Part shown: piece after piece, positions 17,544-28,407 of the stretch
Layout of the letters: every line of letters begins with the position of its first letter
How positions within the stretch are numbered: the first letter of the stretch is position 1
Made by a program: the position numbers and the translations under genes
Origin: Cylindrodendrum hubeiense
Lineage: Eukaryota; Ascomycota; Sordariomycetes; Hypocreales; Nectriaceae
Assembly (NCBI GenBank): GCA_014621425.1
Contig: JAANBB010000357.1
Location: forward strand, 1-42,681
Length of the DNA: 42,681 bases
Reading direction: 5' to 3'
The notes under the pieces: model-generated
Seen by the model: the letters and a program-made list of their open reading frames with translations, nothing else
Database searches by the model: none
What the model was told of the DNA's origin: nothing

Positions 17544-20200
17544 TTGGGCGGCTCAGCGGACCAGGGCCTGGCCTGGCCTGGCCTGGGCATTACACGGGCT
17601 TAGCAGGGACGATTCCCAGCGGACGGTAAGGTACTCGGTACACACGGTACAAGAAGCCGGTCGGCGGGGAGGCCTGCCGTTTGCTGTGTTTGACAAGGCT
17701 TAGAGACGAGAGGCCTTTCACCGTGACTTCTAGGCCGCGACTAAGGCCTGGACTAAGGCCTGGCGGGCCTGGCGGGCCTGGCAGTAGCGGGCTCCTAGGG
17801 CCAAGTCAACCAAGTCTTGGGTACAATCGTCATCGGCATCGGGCCAATGGACGTCGCGGAGTTTTCCCCCGGCGCGGGCCATCACTGATCAGCTCCACAG
17901 GTAAACCCCGCAGTCAAAAACTTTGCCTGTGTTGCGCGGTGGTGGTGCGTTGGTGCGTGTGTGCGTGTGTGTGCGGGTGTGTGTGTGTGAGAATGCGTCC
18001 CCGCTGCGCCCTGGACTGCCTCTCCGTTGCGCCTGGCAGCTGCGCGTGCGCGTTGTGTGCTGTACTCGGTGGCCCGTACCGAATACGTATCGCATCGAAT
18101 CGCATCGTTGTTGCTCGGGAGCTGTCTCGTCTGCAGCGCGCGCGTCTGGGGATAAGTTGCAATGCCTGCCCCTGCGGCCTCTGCTCCTCCAGCTGTTGTC
18201 TTCGGGCCCTTGTCCTGTCGCTGCGGCTGCCGGTGCCGCTGGGCATGCAGTTGCATGTGCTGTGCATGTGAGTGTGGGTGTGGGTGCGCGGCTGCGCGAG
18301 AGGTGAAAAGGATTATCCACAGGGTAAAGGTACCTAGCACCTGGCACCTGGCACCTGGCCCTGTGTGATTTGTCCCCTGTGTGATTCCGTGCTTTTGGCA
18401 TTCTGATTCCTCGCGTGAGCACTACGTACTACCATGTACGGACAGACAAGTCCTCAGCCGCTGTCTGTCGCTGTTCTAGGTCGGCACAGGCAGCCTCTCG
18501 GCGCACACGCCTTCACCAACGCCTTGCCCAATGTGCGTCTAGCCTCGATCGACGCGCTGTCGGTTTCTTGCCGGTTCTTGCTTGTTCTTGCTTGTTCTTG
18601 CGTGTCTTCTCACCCATGAATCCATGATACATCACATTCTCATTGGCAATTTTTCTCGCCTTGGGATCCATCGTTTCCTCTTTTAGTCTCGTTGGCTTAC
18701 CCTGTCTATTTCCATTACCCATTGGATACTCCACCTTGGCGCTCTCCATCCCAAGTACTAATACCCCCCCTACGGATATATCTAGCAAGCATGCCTCCGT
18801 AGCAAGTACCTGCGAATTACGACAATCCCGTCTCGAACCCCCCTCCTTCTACCAAATCAAACCCACCCTGCCAAAGACGCCCCAACCAACCCGGTCGGCC
18901 AAGTCCTTTTAGGCCCTGCGCCGCCCACCACCAACCACCAAACCCGCCGCTCTCCATCCCAAATCCACGGCCTCTGGCGACAATCCGCACCTCCACACCT
19001 CCACACTTTCTCACATCCACACATCCACACATCCCACCGCCCCGTCGCCTGACCTCTGACTTCCGACCTCTTTGACTCCCGGCCACTGACCGCTGTCGAC
19101 CTATTTTGCGAATTGCCTCCCTTGCGCGCATCCTCGCTCTCCTCTTTACCCTCCTCATCCCCCTCCCCTCTCTTCCTTNCTCCCCTTCTCTCTCGCCCGC
19201 TCCGCTCTCCTCTCCTCCTCCTCCCCCCCTCTCCCCTCCTTGCGCCGCGCCTGGTTCGCATGCCTCATCTCTGCACAACGCTACGTTGTCACCATAGCCC
19301 GCTGCTACGGTCCCCGACGCCGTGTGAGCTGCTATTGTGCGCGTTGTTGCTAGTTTGAGTGCTGAGTGCAGCCAACCCTCATGGCCATCGGGTAGCTGCA
19401 TTCCTCTCCGCCTCCTTCGTCTTCTCGTACGCTCCAAACCCGTGCCGTCGCCTTGTGTCGCATCTCGACGCCCTTCGTCACTCTCCTTGCCTTGTGTCCC
19501 GCCCACGGCGATCTCGACCGCGACCTCTTCGTCCGTCGAATTAAAGCCGCGCCGCGCCGCCGCCGCCTTCATATTCTCTCTTCGTGACGGCATTCGCAGC
19601 CTCGGCCCGCGACCAGCCTCCGACTACCCACACGGTCGCACCAAAACGCCCCTTGCGTACCTATCACGAACCCATTGGCCCTTCCCGAAACCGTCCCGTT
19701 CAGAATACGAGCTTCTCCGACCAATTTCGGTCCTGCATAGGTCAAGAGGCTTGCCATCCTCATCCCGGTTGCCTACAGCCTTAGGCATTGTTCCCGCCCA
19801 ACGCTCATCTTCCACAGCAGCCGCCCACCGCTGCCGCTTTCGGTCCGCACATCACACATAGGCACGCGCCAGTCTCTGCTCGACTACACTTTCAGGGGAG
19901 GTCTTGCGCGCGTTTCCACGCCACCGTGGGGTTTGTTGTCCTTGTGAGCAGCGCACATCGCCACTCCAATTCGACGACAGTCTTGTCCCTGCTTGGCTGT
20001 GCCACAGAGGCTAGATTCGGTGTGGTTTCGCAAGGTATTGAATGGGGTGACGGGAGACAGGAATACTGGGGGTCGGAGCTTGTATTTCCGGGCCGCTTGT
20101 GCTACAGACAGAGACCAGGTTTCTACTAGCTGAAAGGGGGATTCCAGCCATCACAGTGTGTTGCGCCGGTGCCAGGGCTTGTATATAAAACTAAGACACC
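17544..20200. other. Gene-free flank and probable acuK promoter / 5' UTR
   Basis: No supported gene was found in 2.7 kb. It holds a GGCCT tandem run (about 17565-17586), a GT-rich alternating tract (about 17945-17990), short repeats of ACCTGGC (about 18335-18358) and of a TTGCTTGTTC type (about 18575-18600), then a strongly pyrimidine-rich stretch from about 18940 to 19600 including one unresolved base at 19179. Pyrimidine-rich leaders are typical upstream of fungal regulatory genes, and the last kilobase is probably the 5' UTR of the downstream Zn-cluster gene. Overlapping open frames here are low-complexity. Confidence 0.55.
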
Positions 20201-22439
20201 ATGCCGCACGAGATGGAGGATAATGGTGCTGAGGTCTCAGATGTCATGTCTGAGAACGAGGACGACGGAGAGACTTATCTCAAAGACGACGAGAAAATGA
20301 CCGACCAAGGCGCAGACGGCATCACCGCGGTCAAGAAGAAGTACGACCCAAAGGATCCCCTGCGGCCCAGGAGGAAGAAGGCGAGACGGGCATGCTTTGC
20401 TTGTCAAAGAGCTCATCTGACCTGTGGTAAGTCACCTTCTGCTGATCACCTCAATTTGTCTTCATCTTCCCCGTGAAGTTTGTTATCCGACCCCCGCCAA
20501 GAGCGGCTCTGCGGTTGCTCTGTGTGCTGTCTCCCTTTACTTCCCTCCTTTTTCCTTTGAGAAATCTTTGGTGGCGATATTAGCGGCTGAACAGCGTGAT
20601 AATGGGGTGCAAACTGACATCTTCGCATAGGAGATGAGAGACCCTGCCAAAGGTGTATCAAGCGCGGCCTTGCCGACGCCTGCCAGGACGGCGTTCGCAA
20701 GAAGGCCAAATACCTCCATGATGCTCCCCCCGAGGCCCTCCGGCCGGTCCTGGGCCCCAACTACAATCCCACGCCCACGCCGACTCGACCCAATGGCCAT
20801 CGCCAAAACTCTAGTCAGTCTGACAACATGTCGACCGCGGGCAGCACCTTCTTCTCCCAAGCAAGCACTGCTTCGTTTCCTGTCTATTCAGCTGGCGGAC
20901 AGACGCCAGTTGCCATCCCGGATGGCATGGCTTTCAACACCCAAGCGTCTCCGACGTCCTTCCAGGGCCCCGCGCCCAATACTCAGGCTCCGATGGGCAA
21001 CATAATGCCGACGAACCCCATGGACTTTAATGCCCTGTTCGATCCCAGCAACCCGGCTCTGTACAATTTTGACCTGGAGGGTCTCAACTTCGGCAGCCAG
21101 TATGCTGGGTGGGAGTTTGGAATCCTCAACAAGATGGCACTAGGAGCGGAGACACCTCCCCGGGAGAATTCTATTTCACACACTCCCACTTCCGAGGCCA
21201 ACTACGCTGCTATCTTTGCCAACGGCAATGGCTCATCTTATGATCATCCCATGATCGGGGCTGACTTCTCTGGAATGGACCACAACAACCAGTCCTTATA
21301 TGCCCAGGGTAACCTCCAACACGGGCTACCCCATGCATTCGCCATTGCTGCTGGCCCAACTAGCCTTCATAGCCCCAGTACGGACACCACGGCGAGCCCC
21401 CATTCAGGAGCGGGAATGGATGGGTCACCCAGCAACAACTATGCTGGTATTCCAGGGGTTGCTGCCGCCCAACCTCGGCAAAGGCCAAAGCACCAAAGGC
21501 CAGGTCCTCAGTCCATTCTGGGCAAGAGACAGCGCGACTCGGCCGCCATCTATGAGAGTGTCAAGGAACCGTACCCATACACGACCGGATTCCATAACAT
21601 GGTTGCTGTCCTGCGGAAGCGCCTGCCAGGCAACAAGCTCCTAAAGATTGCCAAGTCGCTTGGCGAGATTCGCCCCTCGTTCATCTCGTGTACCAAGGAC
21701 CTGACTCGCCAGGACCTCATCTTCATGGAAAAGTGCTTTCAGCGCACGCTAGTCGAATACGATGACTTCCTCCAGCACTGCTGCGCGCCCACAGTCGTCT
21801 GCCGAAGATCAGGCGAAGTCGCAGCCGTCAACAAGGAGTTTACTGCTTTGACCGGCTGGACTAAGGACATCCTTCTAGGCAAGGAGTCAAACCGCAACGT
21901 TTACAACCGTTCGGCCAACGGAACATCATCCCAAGAGAGAGATTCTCAGGGTGAGATGACAACACCTCGTCCGATGAATGCGACGCTGGATTCAGGCAAC
22001 AGCCGGCCCCAGCCCGTGTTCCTCGCAGAGCTACTCGATGATGACAGCGTTGTGGAGTTTTATCATGACTTTTCACAGCTGGCTTTCGAGGATAGCCGCG
22101 GCAAGGTGCAGAGGAGCTGTCGACTGGTCAAGTACCGGACGCCACAGAGCCTCGAGGCCAAGGAGGTATCCCCTCATAAGGATGCTCACACGAGCATCCT
22201 CAGCACCCGGGTCACCCGAATCGACGGTGAGCATGGTATCTCAAGAATTGAAAAAGATGGCAAGGTGGAATGCACCTACTGCTGGACCATCAAGCGGGAT
22301 GTTTTTGATATTCCCATGATGATCATTATCAATGTAAGTTGGCTCCCTGGGTTCACAACGCTCGAGCATCTCGACTAACAAGATGTAGTTTCTACCACGA
22401 TACTATCCGGACCAAGGACCCCAGCAACTCGCAGTATAA
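20201..22439 (+). CDS. acuK: Zn2Cys6 transcription activator of gluconeogenesis (AcuK/Ert1 family)
   Basis: The gene is predicted as join(20201..20426, 20631..22333, 22389..22439), 659 residues, similar to family length. It is a nuclear activator that, in Aspergillus AcuK and yeast Ert1, turns on gluconeogenic genes such as PEP carboxykinase and fructose-1,6-bisphosphatase on non-fermentable carbon. After an acidic N-terminus and a basic stretch (RPRRKKARR), a Zn2Cys6 cluster has Cys at 65, 68, 75, 81, 84 and 93. The first intron (204 bp, GTAAGT...CATAG) splits the cluster just after Cys75. The C-terminal half carries the family-specific PAS-like region, with [34 protein letters not shown] and [14 protein letters not shown]. 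The second intron (55 bp) precedes the terminal [16 protein letters not shown]. The start lies in the first in-frame ATG. A long pyrimidine-rich leader lies upstream. AcuK acts with a paralogue, AcuM, in Aspergillus; none is visible here. Confidence 0.92.
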
Positions 22440-22938
22440 GATTGCTAGAGGGTTCTTGCTTGAATACGTTCTTTCTCCCTTTACTTTGTGCATGGGAGGT
22501 GTTTTCTATGAGCATTTGCGACTCTTCTTGACCTTTTGGGGAGGAAGAAGAAGAGAGAGCAGAGCAGAGCATAGCCCCTTGATGGGGAACTAGTCATGAA
22601 TGACATGATTCATGTACTGTACGGTTTAATGCCGACGTTATTGCGGCTGTGAAGTGACGGCAGTGGATGGGGAGGATGAGGAGGAAGTTGACGGATGGTT
22701 TCGCGCGATACCCGCGTAGTGTTAGGCATTGCGAAACAAGAACAAAAAGGGTCTTGTCATTTTTTCTAAAATCCGTCTATCCGAAACTCCCGTGCCCTGG
22801 CTTTTCCCTTGACCCGTACACTGCTCGTCCCTCGACCCGTAAACTGCTCGTCCCTCGACCCGTAAACTGCTCGTCCCTCGACCCGTAAACTGCTCGTCCC
22901 TCGTAATGCTTCACACTTACCGCAGGTGGGTGGCGAAC
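22440..22938. other. Convergent 3' intergenic region
   Basis: This spacer lies between the ends of the acuK-like and riboflavin kinase genes. It contains the 3' UTRs and a 23-bp tandem array (listed separately). No gene was seen. Confidence 0.6.
22811..22904. repeat. 23-bp tandem repeat, about four copies
   Basis: The unit CGTAAACTGCTCGTCCCTCG plus ACC is repeated about four times almost without change; the first copy has CGTACACTG. It ends 35 bp before the stop codon of the riboflavin kinase, so it lies in its 3' UTR or terminator region. Confidence 0.9.
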
Positions 22939-23588
22939 TCAAACGGACCTGACAAGCCACTCGGCATCCAGCTTACCGTCGACATCCGGGCTGCCAACGA
23001 CAAGACCCTTGGCGGGGGCCCAGTGTTCGCGGGCGAGGCTCTTCTTAGCGACGACGCAGTCAAAGTTGATGTCGTCGATGAGGGCTTCGAGGCTATCGTA
23101 GTTCTTCTCCTCGCGGATGAATTCGAGGATGAGCAGGCGCATGGGGGCGTCGTAGAAGTCGGCGGTGAACTTGTGCAGGACGTGGACCTCGGCGCTGCGC
23201 ACCGTGTTGTTGTAGAAGGGGTTGTAGCCGATGGACATGACCATGGGGAAGATGTGGAAGGCGGCGCTGGTGCTGGGCCGGTCCGGGTGCGACTCGGGCA
23301 GGGCTAGCGAGGCGTAGCCGAAGTAGACACCCGAAGGGATGGCGGCGATCCACGGAGTGTCGGCGTCGTCGACGGGGAGGTTGGCGGTCGGGGATGCCGA
23401 GCTGCGAGGTTTGTGTGAGTGTTTCTGTATTCAATCGCGGACATGCGGGCTTGCATGGAGACGGGGAGGGGCGGACGTACCTCCTTTGATCCTCGTCCAA
23501 AGCCAGAGATAACCTTGCCCTCCATCTTGTACGGGTAGGGGGCATTGGGGCCAGCCTCGGGGCCGACGACGGACGGGCGGGTAGTCAT
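22939..23588 (-). CDS. fmn1: Riboflavin kinase (ATP:riboflavin 5'-phosphotransferase), apparent 1-nt insertion
   Basis: The enzyme phosphorylates riboflavin to FMN, the first step of flavin cofactor synthesis. Exon 1 (23588-23481) encodes 36 residues ending EGKVISGFGRGSKE, the family glycine motif. A 79-bp intron (23402-23480, GTACGT...CGCAG) precedes LGIP. The PTANLPVDD motif that binds Mg-ATP follows, but a run of four G at 23390-23393 (plus strand) shifts the frame by one base exactly between LGIP and TAN. Beyond it the normal frame resumes: PWIAAIPSGVYFGYASL, MVMSIGYNPFYNNTVRSAEVH with the catalytic Glu, then FYDAPMRLLILEFIREEKNYDSL, ending at 22939. Counting three G, the protein would be about 189 residues, normal for the family. 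The enzyme is essential, so a sequencing indel is the likeliest explanation. An alternative in-frame acceptor would destroy LGIP. Confidence 0.88.
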
Positions 23589-25330
23589 GATGATGTTTTT
23601 GGTGTTGAGAGAGCAACTCTGGAAGCTCTATGCGGGAGATAGCGTGGCTAGATGCCCTCGGCAGCTAGATCCTCTTTGCCAAGAAAACGACAGAGCCAAG
23701 AAATATGCAGCTCCCCCTGAGGTAAGGAACAGTGCGTCTGCTGCGGTGAGATGGAGCGTGGATATGGATATGAGAGAGACAAGTCTCGCGGGATACAACG
23801 GCGGCTTATGTGATGGCGAATCGTTATCGGAGGGGCATCTAATGGTGGGGTAGTCCGACGAGGGGCAGCCGAGCTGTAAGCAAGTGGCCGAACGCGGGGC
23901 TTAAACGACACCGAAGTGCCGCGCATTAGTAAGATCCGCAAAAAGTGCCAATTCAACGACGAGATGGACTCAATTAGAAAATCACATGGAAATGAAATTG
24001 AAAGGGACATTCTATTCCTACCTACACCTATTCACCAGGGCCGCAATCAGATGGAAAATATCGTCCAGTTGTCCGATTTTGGTGTGGTGCCCCTGCCTAT
24101 CCGAGTATTCGGCCAGAATTCTGACAGGGGCTCGATAAGGCAGACAATATCCTTGAATCCGACTTGAGGCTGCGGTACCTGAAAGCTCAAAGGCCGCTTA
24201 CTTCGAAGAAATCCCAATACAGTGTGTTCCCTTGTAATCAGCCGCGATAGTGGCGTTGGGACTTGAAGGAACGCCTTGTCGATACGCCAACCCGCTCGCT
24301 CTCCATGGGAAACTAAAGCGATCCATCATCAACGTACAATAGGTTGAATATTCGTGAGAGTAATGATACCTTCCCCCTGAAGATCCACGGCATATCATTG
24401 CCTACTAGATGGGGTGCATGATTTTCTGGATTTCCATGGTAGGTGTGAAACTGATTTGATAGATGAGCAGAACCGTCTCGATTGACGAGTGGTAGGACTG
24501 GAAGCAGTTGACGGTGAGGAAAAGAAACAGATGTCCCTATTTATCCATATAATTAGACACCTTGCGATAGCACATACATGTGTTTTTAATGTTCGTCCTA
24601 TCGTATGTCTTATTTATGCACTCTCGTTGTCTCTCTCGCCTTCTCCGTAAATCCTTTCCACTCACTTCTAGTTTCTGCTTCCGATATATTGTCCTCTTCT
24701 TTGAATAACCTCTTTGTTGATAAGGGGGCTTTTGCGGCGCCTTACACACTCTCTTATGGCATATTCTGAGCTGACCAGAGCGGTTTCCAATCTATCAGCC
24801 ATGCATTCATAGAGGTACACTAGCATGCTTGCATCGTGATCATGAACATTACTAATTTAATAGTTCTCGTTATATGAATGAAAAGCTCTTCACTCGTTAC
24901 AAAAGCAATACCCATACCGGTTTCTCGTCTTCTGCCCGGGCGACAAGAGGCCGCCCCATTCGACGTCTCTTCGCAAATCCCCCCGCTGTCTCACGCAATT
25001 ATCCTAGCCTCGGCTACTTCCGACGCAACTCCGCTCAGCAGCCAGACAAATTAGGTGGAATAAAGATGCCATCTAGCACGCCCAAGTGTTTCAAATGTCG
25101 TCATCCAAGTAGGTCCTCAATAGAGACTGTTGAAGGGGTGTGATGCCGTAGTGTTCGAGACTAGTAGTGAATGAATCCGTAACTTCAACTTGAAGCGATG
25201 ACCGGGTGAAGCCGACACATATGCCACGCGATCTAGAAACGCAATAACAAGCAATGGAAGCAGTTTGGACAATTGAGTAAAGCGACACTCATTGGCAGCT
25301 CTCGTCTTAAAAGATTTCTTCCAAACCTCC
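23589..25330. other. Intergenic region, fmn1 promoter side
   Basis: This 1.7-kb stretch lies between the 5' end of the riboflavin kinase and the 3' end of the Fmp52-like gene. Several short open frames exist (for example 23916-24167 plus, 24537-24749 minus, 24874-25143 plus), none with recognisable content or good splice continuity. It presumably holds the fmn1 promoter and the 3' UTR of the neighbouring gene. Confidence 0.5.
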
Positions 25331-26083
25331 TTACTGCTCTGCAGCCTTGACTGCTTCAGGGGCAGCTGGAGCAACATCATTGCCAGGCCACTCCGTCCGG
25401 CCCAGCTTAATAATCTCGTCCCCGTCGACAATCCAGAACTTGCTGGGCGCCTTGCCCTCATCCGCCAGTTGAACAGCCCGGACTGCCGCCCTGGCAATGA
25501 CGTCGGCGTCTTGTCCAAGTCGGTCCTTCACGCCCCCGCTGACGGAGCCCAGTGCGTTAATCAGGGTTTGGAATTGGCTCTCTCCGGTGCGGTTCTGCTC
25601 GCGCTGCCCGAGGATCATGCCGGGCTTCAGCACAATGGCTTGCTCAAACTCCAATTCCTGGACCGCATCTTCGACGCCGTTCTTCATCTTGCTGTACGGC
25701 GCCCAGCTAGAAATCATGCCGCGTGTGCCTCCGCCGGATACAAATACAAAGGTCCGCGCGCCGGCACCCTTGGCCGCCTTGGCCAGCTCGATGTTGAGGT
25801 CGTGATCGATCTTCCACTGGTTGGCGAGGCTGCCGGCCTGAGCTCGCGTGGTGCCAAGCGCGGAGAAGACAGTCGTAGGGGTCGGCTTCAGGCCGGCGAG
25901 AATGTCTGCCCACTTGGTGGTGTCGGTCTCGATAAGGGCGTTCAGGTGTGCCGAGGTGGCGTGAGGGGCGCGGCGGGTGATGGTGTTGACGGGGTTGAAG
26001 GTGTCGAGAGCGAGGAGGGTTGAGAGGATGTTGGAACCGACGAGGCCGGTGGAACCGATGATGGCGGTTGAGGGAGTAGCCAT
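25331..26083 (-). CDS. fmp52: Fmp52-like mitochondrial NAD(P)-binding protein
   Basis: This is an intronless gene of 250 residues, close to the usual family size. It is related to yeast Fmp52 (found in the mitochondrial proteome) and to animal TIP30/HTATIP2, atypical short-chain dehydrogenase-like proteins whose substrate is not settled. The N-terminus carries the dinucleotide-binding Gly motif IIGSTGLVGSN (Gly10, 13, 16). A beta strand VFVSGGGT follows at 113-120, then APYSKMKNGVE containing a YxxxK pair (Tyr130, Lys134) typical of the SDR active site. VLKPGMILGQRE and a C-terminal helix with Ala/Pro-rich tail complete it. It is divergent from the RING gene at 26980, sharing an approximately 900-bp promoter. 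Confidence 0.88.
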   Translation of the reverse strand: MATPSTAIIGSTGLVGSNILSTLLALDTFNPVNTITRRAPHATSAHLNALIETDTTKWADILAGLKPTPTTVFSALGTTRAQAGSLANQWKIDHDLNIELAKAAKGAGARTFVFVSGGGTRGMISSWAPYSKMKNGVEDAVQELEFEQAIVLKPGMILGQREQNRTGESQFQTLINALGSVSGGVKDRLGQDADVIARAAVRAVQLADEGKAPSKFWIVDGDEIIKLGRTEWPGNDVAPAAPEAVKAAEQ

Positions 26084-26979
26084 TTTGAAGGTGATGGATG
26101 ACGTCGGTCGATGGGATGAGTGAGGTTGATCCGTACGTTTGTTTCTTCGTGGGTTGTCAAAGTCCGGTAGAGATAACGGAATCAGAGTTGCGACAAGCTT
26201 TGAAAGGGGGTATCTTGGAGTGAGACGCAGGTTGGGTATTGAGGGTCACAACAAGGAGAAGAAGAAGGAAGAATTGGGTGAATCCTGGCTCAAATCAGAA
26301 GCTTGGCAGGGAGAAGATGTTGCGACGGCTGGGCAAGGGACTAATAAAAGACATGTCTCTAGGCATTTTGCGGGTAGCGGAGCGGACTTGGAACTTTGCG
26401 GACGCAGTGACCACAGCGGTGACGACACAACCGCTGATTCCCCAGTTTCAACGTGACCCCAAGTACGGCAGCTCCGGATGCCTCTATTTTTCTTATCGTC
26501 GTGGAATAAGTGGGATACTCTGAAATCCGGCCGAGGTGCTATGCACTCTGAAGAATAGACACGTTCGGGGAGTTTTTACATGCCTACATGGGAGAATCAC
26601 CCAATAGCTGTGGTCGGCGATTGAGTGCTGACAGGTGCGTCCCTTCAATGTCACCCTAGAGCGATGTGAGCCAGTACGTTGAATGTACCTAAGGTACCTA
26701 CACTAAATACCTTAGGTACCTTAGGTACCAGGTAGCGGGGTGCAGCAAGCTCCAACGCCAAGCAAGCCCAGCGGGAACGGGTTGCCTACCCTGGAGCCAT
26801 GGACCCCCACCAATAATTCCAGCCTGTGCAACTGAGCCGCGACATCACCTCTGCCTGGCGCTGACTTCAACCACCACCCACGCAATCAACCCGACTCCCC
26901 TCCCTCCTCCTCTTCAATCGTAATACTCGCCTCGATTTCCAGCCTTTTCAATCTCCAGCAGCCGAAACCGCATCTCACA
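26084..26979. promoter_or_regulatory. Shared divergent promoter with TACCTAAGGTA palindromes
   Basis: The 0.9-kb divergent region separates the Fmp52-like and RING-finger genes. At 26685-26698 (GTACCTAAGGTACC) and 26709-26729 (tandem ACCTTAGGTACCTTAGGTACC) lie overlapping palindromes of an ACCTNAGGT type. They could be a dimer-binding regulatory site or a simple local repeat. CT-rich sequence at about 26893-26950 precedes the RING gene start, as in many fungal core promoters. Confidence 0.4.
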
Positions 26980-27667
26980 ATGGCTACCCAGTACGAAGGT
27001 AAGCAGAGCTACCCCTCCCTCCCGTCCTCACCCCGCAACACCCCGTCCGGATATCCAAGATCCAATCTCCAACCTCTAACACAACCTCCCAGTCGAGCAC
27101 AATGTCAAATTCTCCGAGCCCCGCCGCTCCGGCCGCCGCGTCGACATGGCCTCCTTCTTCTCCCTCCTCAACCAGCTGAGCGAGCCCTCAGGCGACCAGA
27201 CGCCCCAGCACAACCCGCACGCCACGCCCACCCCCGTTGACACGGCCGCCCTCTTCCGCCTCCTGCAGGATCAGCTGCAGACACTGCACACCACCTCCCC
27301 CAGCGCCGACAACCGCGATTTCCTCGAGAGCCTCATCACCTCCCTCGAGGACGACATTCACGACCCTCCCACCCGCCTGCGCGGCGTCTCTCAAGAATTC
27401 GTCGATTCGCTCGACCGCGTGAACCGCAAGAAGCTCGACCAGGAAGACGACTGCGCCATCTGTAAGGTGCCCTACCTTGAGGACGAATACTGCCTCGTTG
27501 TCGAGCTTCCATGCAAGGGTCGCCACCAGTTCGATCTGGAGTGTGTTGGGCCGTGGCTGCGCAGCAAGGGCACCTGTCCCATGTGTCGCGAGGAGATGGG
27601 CCGCAAGAAGGAGGTGCCTGTTGTCGAGGATGACGAGGAGGATGACCCCGATATGATGTATGCCTGA
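26980..27667 (+). CDS. Small RING-finger protein (putative E3 ubiquitin ligase)
   Basis: The gene is predicted as join(26980..26998, 27093..27667), 197 residues. A tiny first exon (MATQYE) is joined across a 94-bp intron (GTAAGC...CCCAG) to VEHNVKFSEPRRSGRR, restoring one frame. The N-terminal half is Gln/Pro/Thr-rich. A RING domain occupies 127-171: CAIC, LPC, then KGRHQFDLEC, W, and CPMC. Zinc ligands appear to be Cys127, Cys130, Cys147, His151, Asp154, Cys157, Cys168 and Cys171, so the fifth ligand position is Asp instead of His or Cys. The tail is acidic (DDEEDDPD). RING proteins usually recruit E2 enzymes for substrate ubiquitination. The partner is unknown and no membrane segment is seen. 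It is divergent from the Fmp52-like gene. Confidence 0.85.
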
Positions 27668-28407
27668 GCGGAGACTTTCCGGGAATGGAGAGAATGAAAA
27701 GGGGATTGTGCATGGCTTCGGCGTCTGGGAGTTATAGCGGTGGCAGTGGATTTTGGGCATGTGAAGGCGGCGAGCTTAGTCGCCTTACCCTATTTGAATG
27801 CATATTGATGAATCAAATGTTTCCCAACAACGCTTACTCGGTGACTAACTGCGCTTGTAACTCTCCCCCCAACTCCATCTACACCACTTCATTCCGCTGG
27901 GTCCGCATCCGGTACTGTCGCCGCTATCACATTGCAGGGGGTAGCGAGACAAGCATGTATGTTTAAAAACACCCACATATATACGTCCTCGGGGAAACTA
28001 ATGTGGTAAACAAACAAGTGTAAATCCAGTGAACGCACTTTGTCGTAACCACGGAGGTCTTCGGGGATGCGGGGCCGTAGACGGGGCCGCCGCCACTTGA
28101 TTCAAGGCAACGTCTCGACGAAAGAGGGACAAAACATGTCATTTCAAGACTAGAACCCGGCAAAAGCATTTGGTGACCTTTTTTTTTCTTCAATCCTCAC
28201 TTGACAACAGCATTAAGCAGTGCCTTATCTCCAGACGTACTCCTCGTATCTTGTAGACTTACTCTTATGAACTAGTCTGTGCAAGTTGATAACCCAAAGA
28301 TGTGCCATCACGAACCCAATCGCCTTGTTCCCTCGTCTGCCATTTCTCCTTTCTTAGATGTAGAACTTTCTCTCCAAATAACTCATCTCCCCCACTCGTG
28401 CATATCC
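27668..28407. other. Convergent 3' intergenic region
   Basis: This holds the 3' ends of the RING gene and of the small minus-strand gene. It contains a poly-T run near 28180-28190 and no supported coding region. Confidence 0.5.

Noticed and set aside
12707..17548. CCAAG/TTGGG flanks as a target-site duplication of the TIR element
   Set aside because: The two flanks are inverse rather than direct repeats, so they do not qualify as a duplication.
17681..18422. Several overlapping Cys/Arg- or His/Thr-rich frames on both strands
   Set aside because: Produced by GT/CA-rich simple sequence; mutually overlapping and without conserved content.
6754..18847. 17-nt shared string GGGGGTTCGAGACGGG (inverted at about 18831)
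   Set aside because: It resembles a B-box, but there is no A-box or extended similarity at either place; chance in GC-rich sequence is possible.
18817..19593. 258-codon minus-strand frame upstream of the acuK-like gene
   Set aside because: Gly/Arg/Glu low-complexity translation of a pyrimidine-rich leader, containing an unresolved base; no domain.
24874..25143. 89-codon plus-strand frame with a CFKC motif
   Set aside because: Only two Cys, no convincing second exon and no recognised family.
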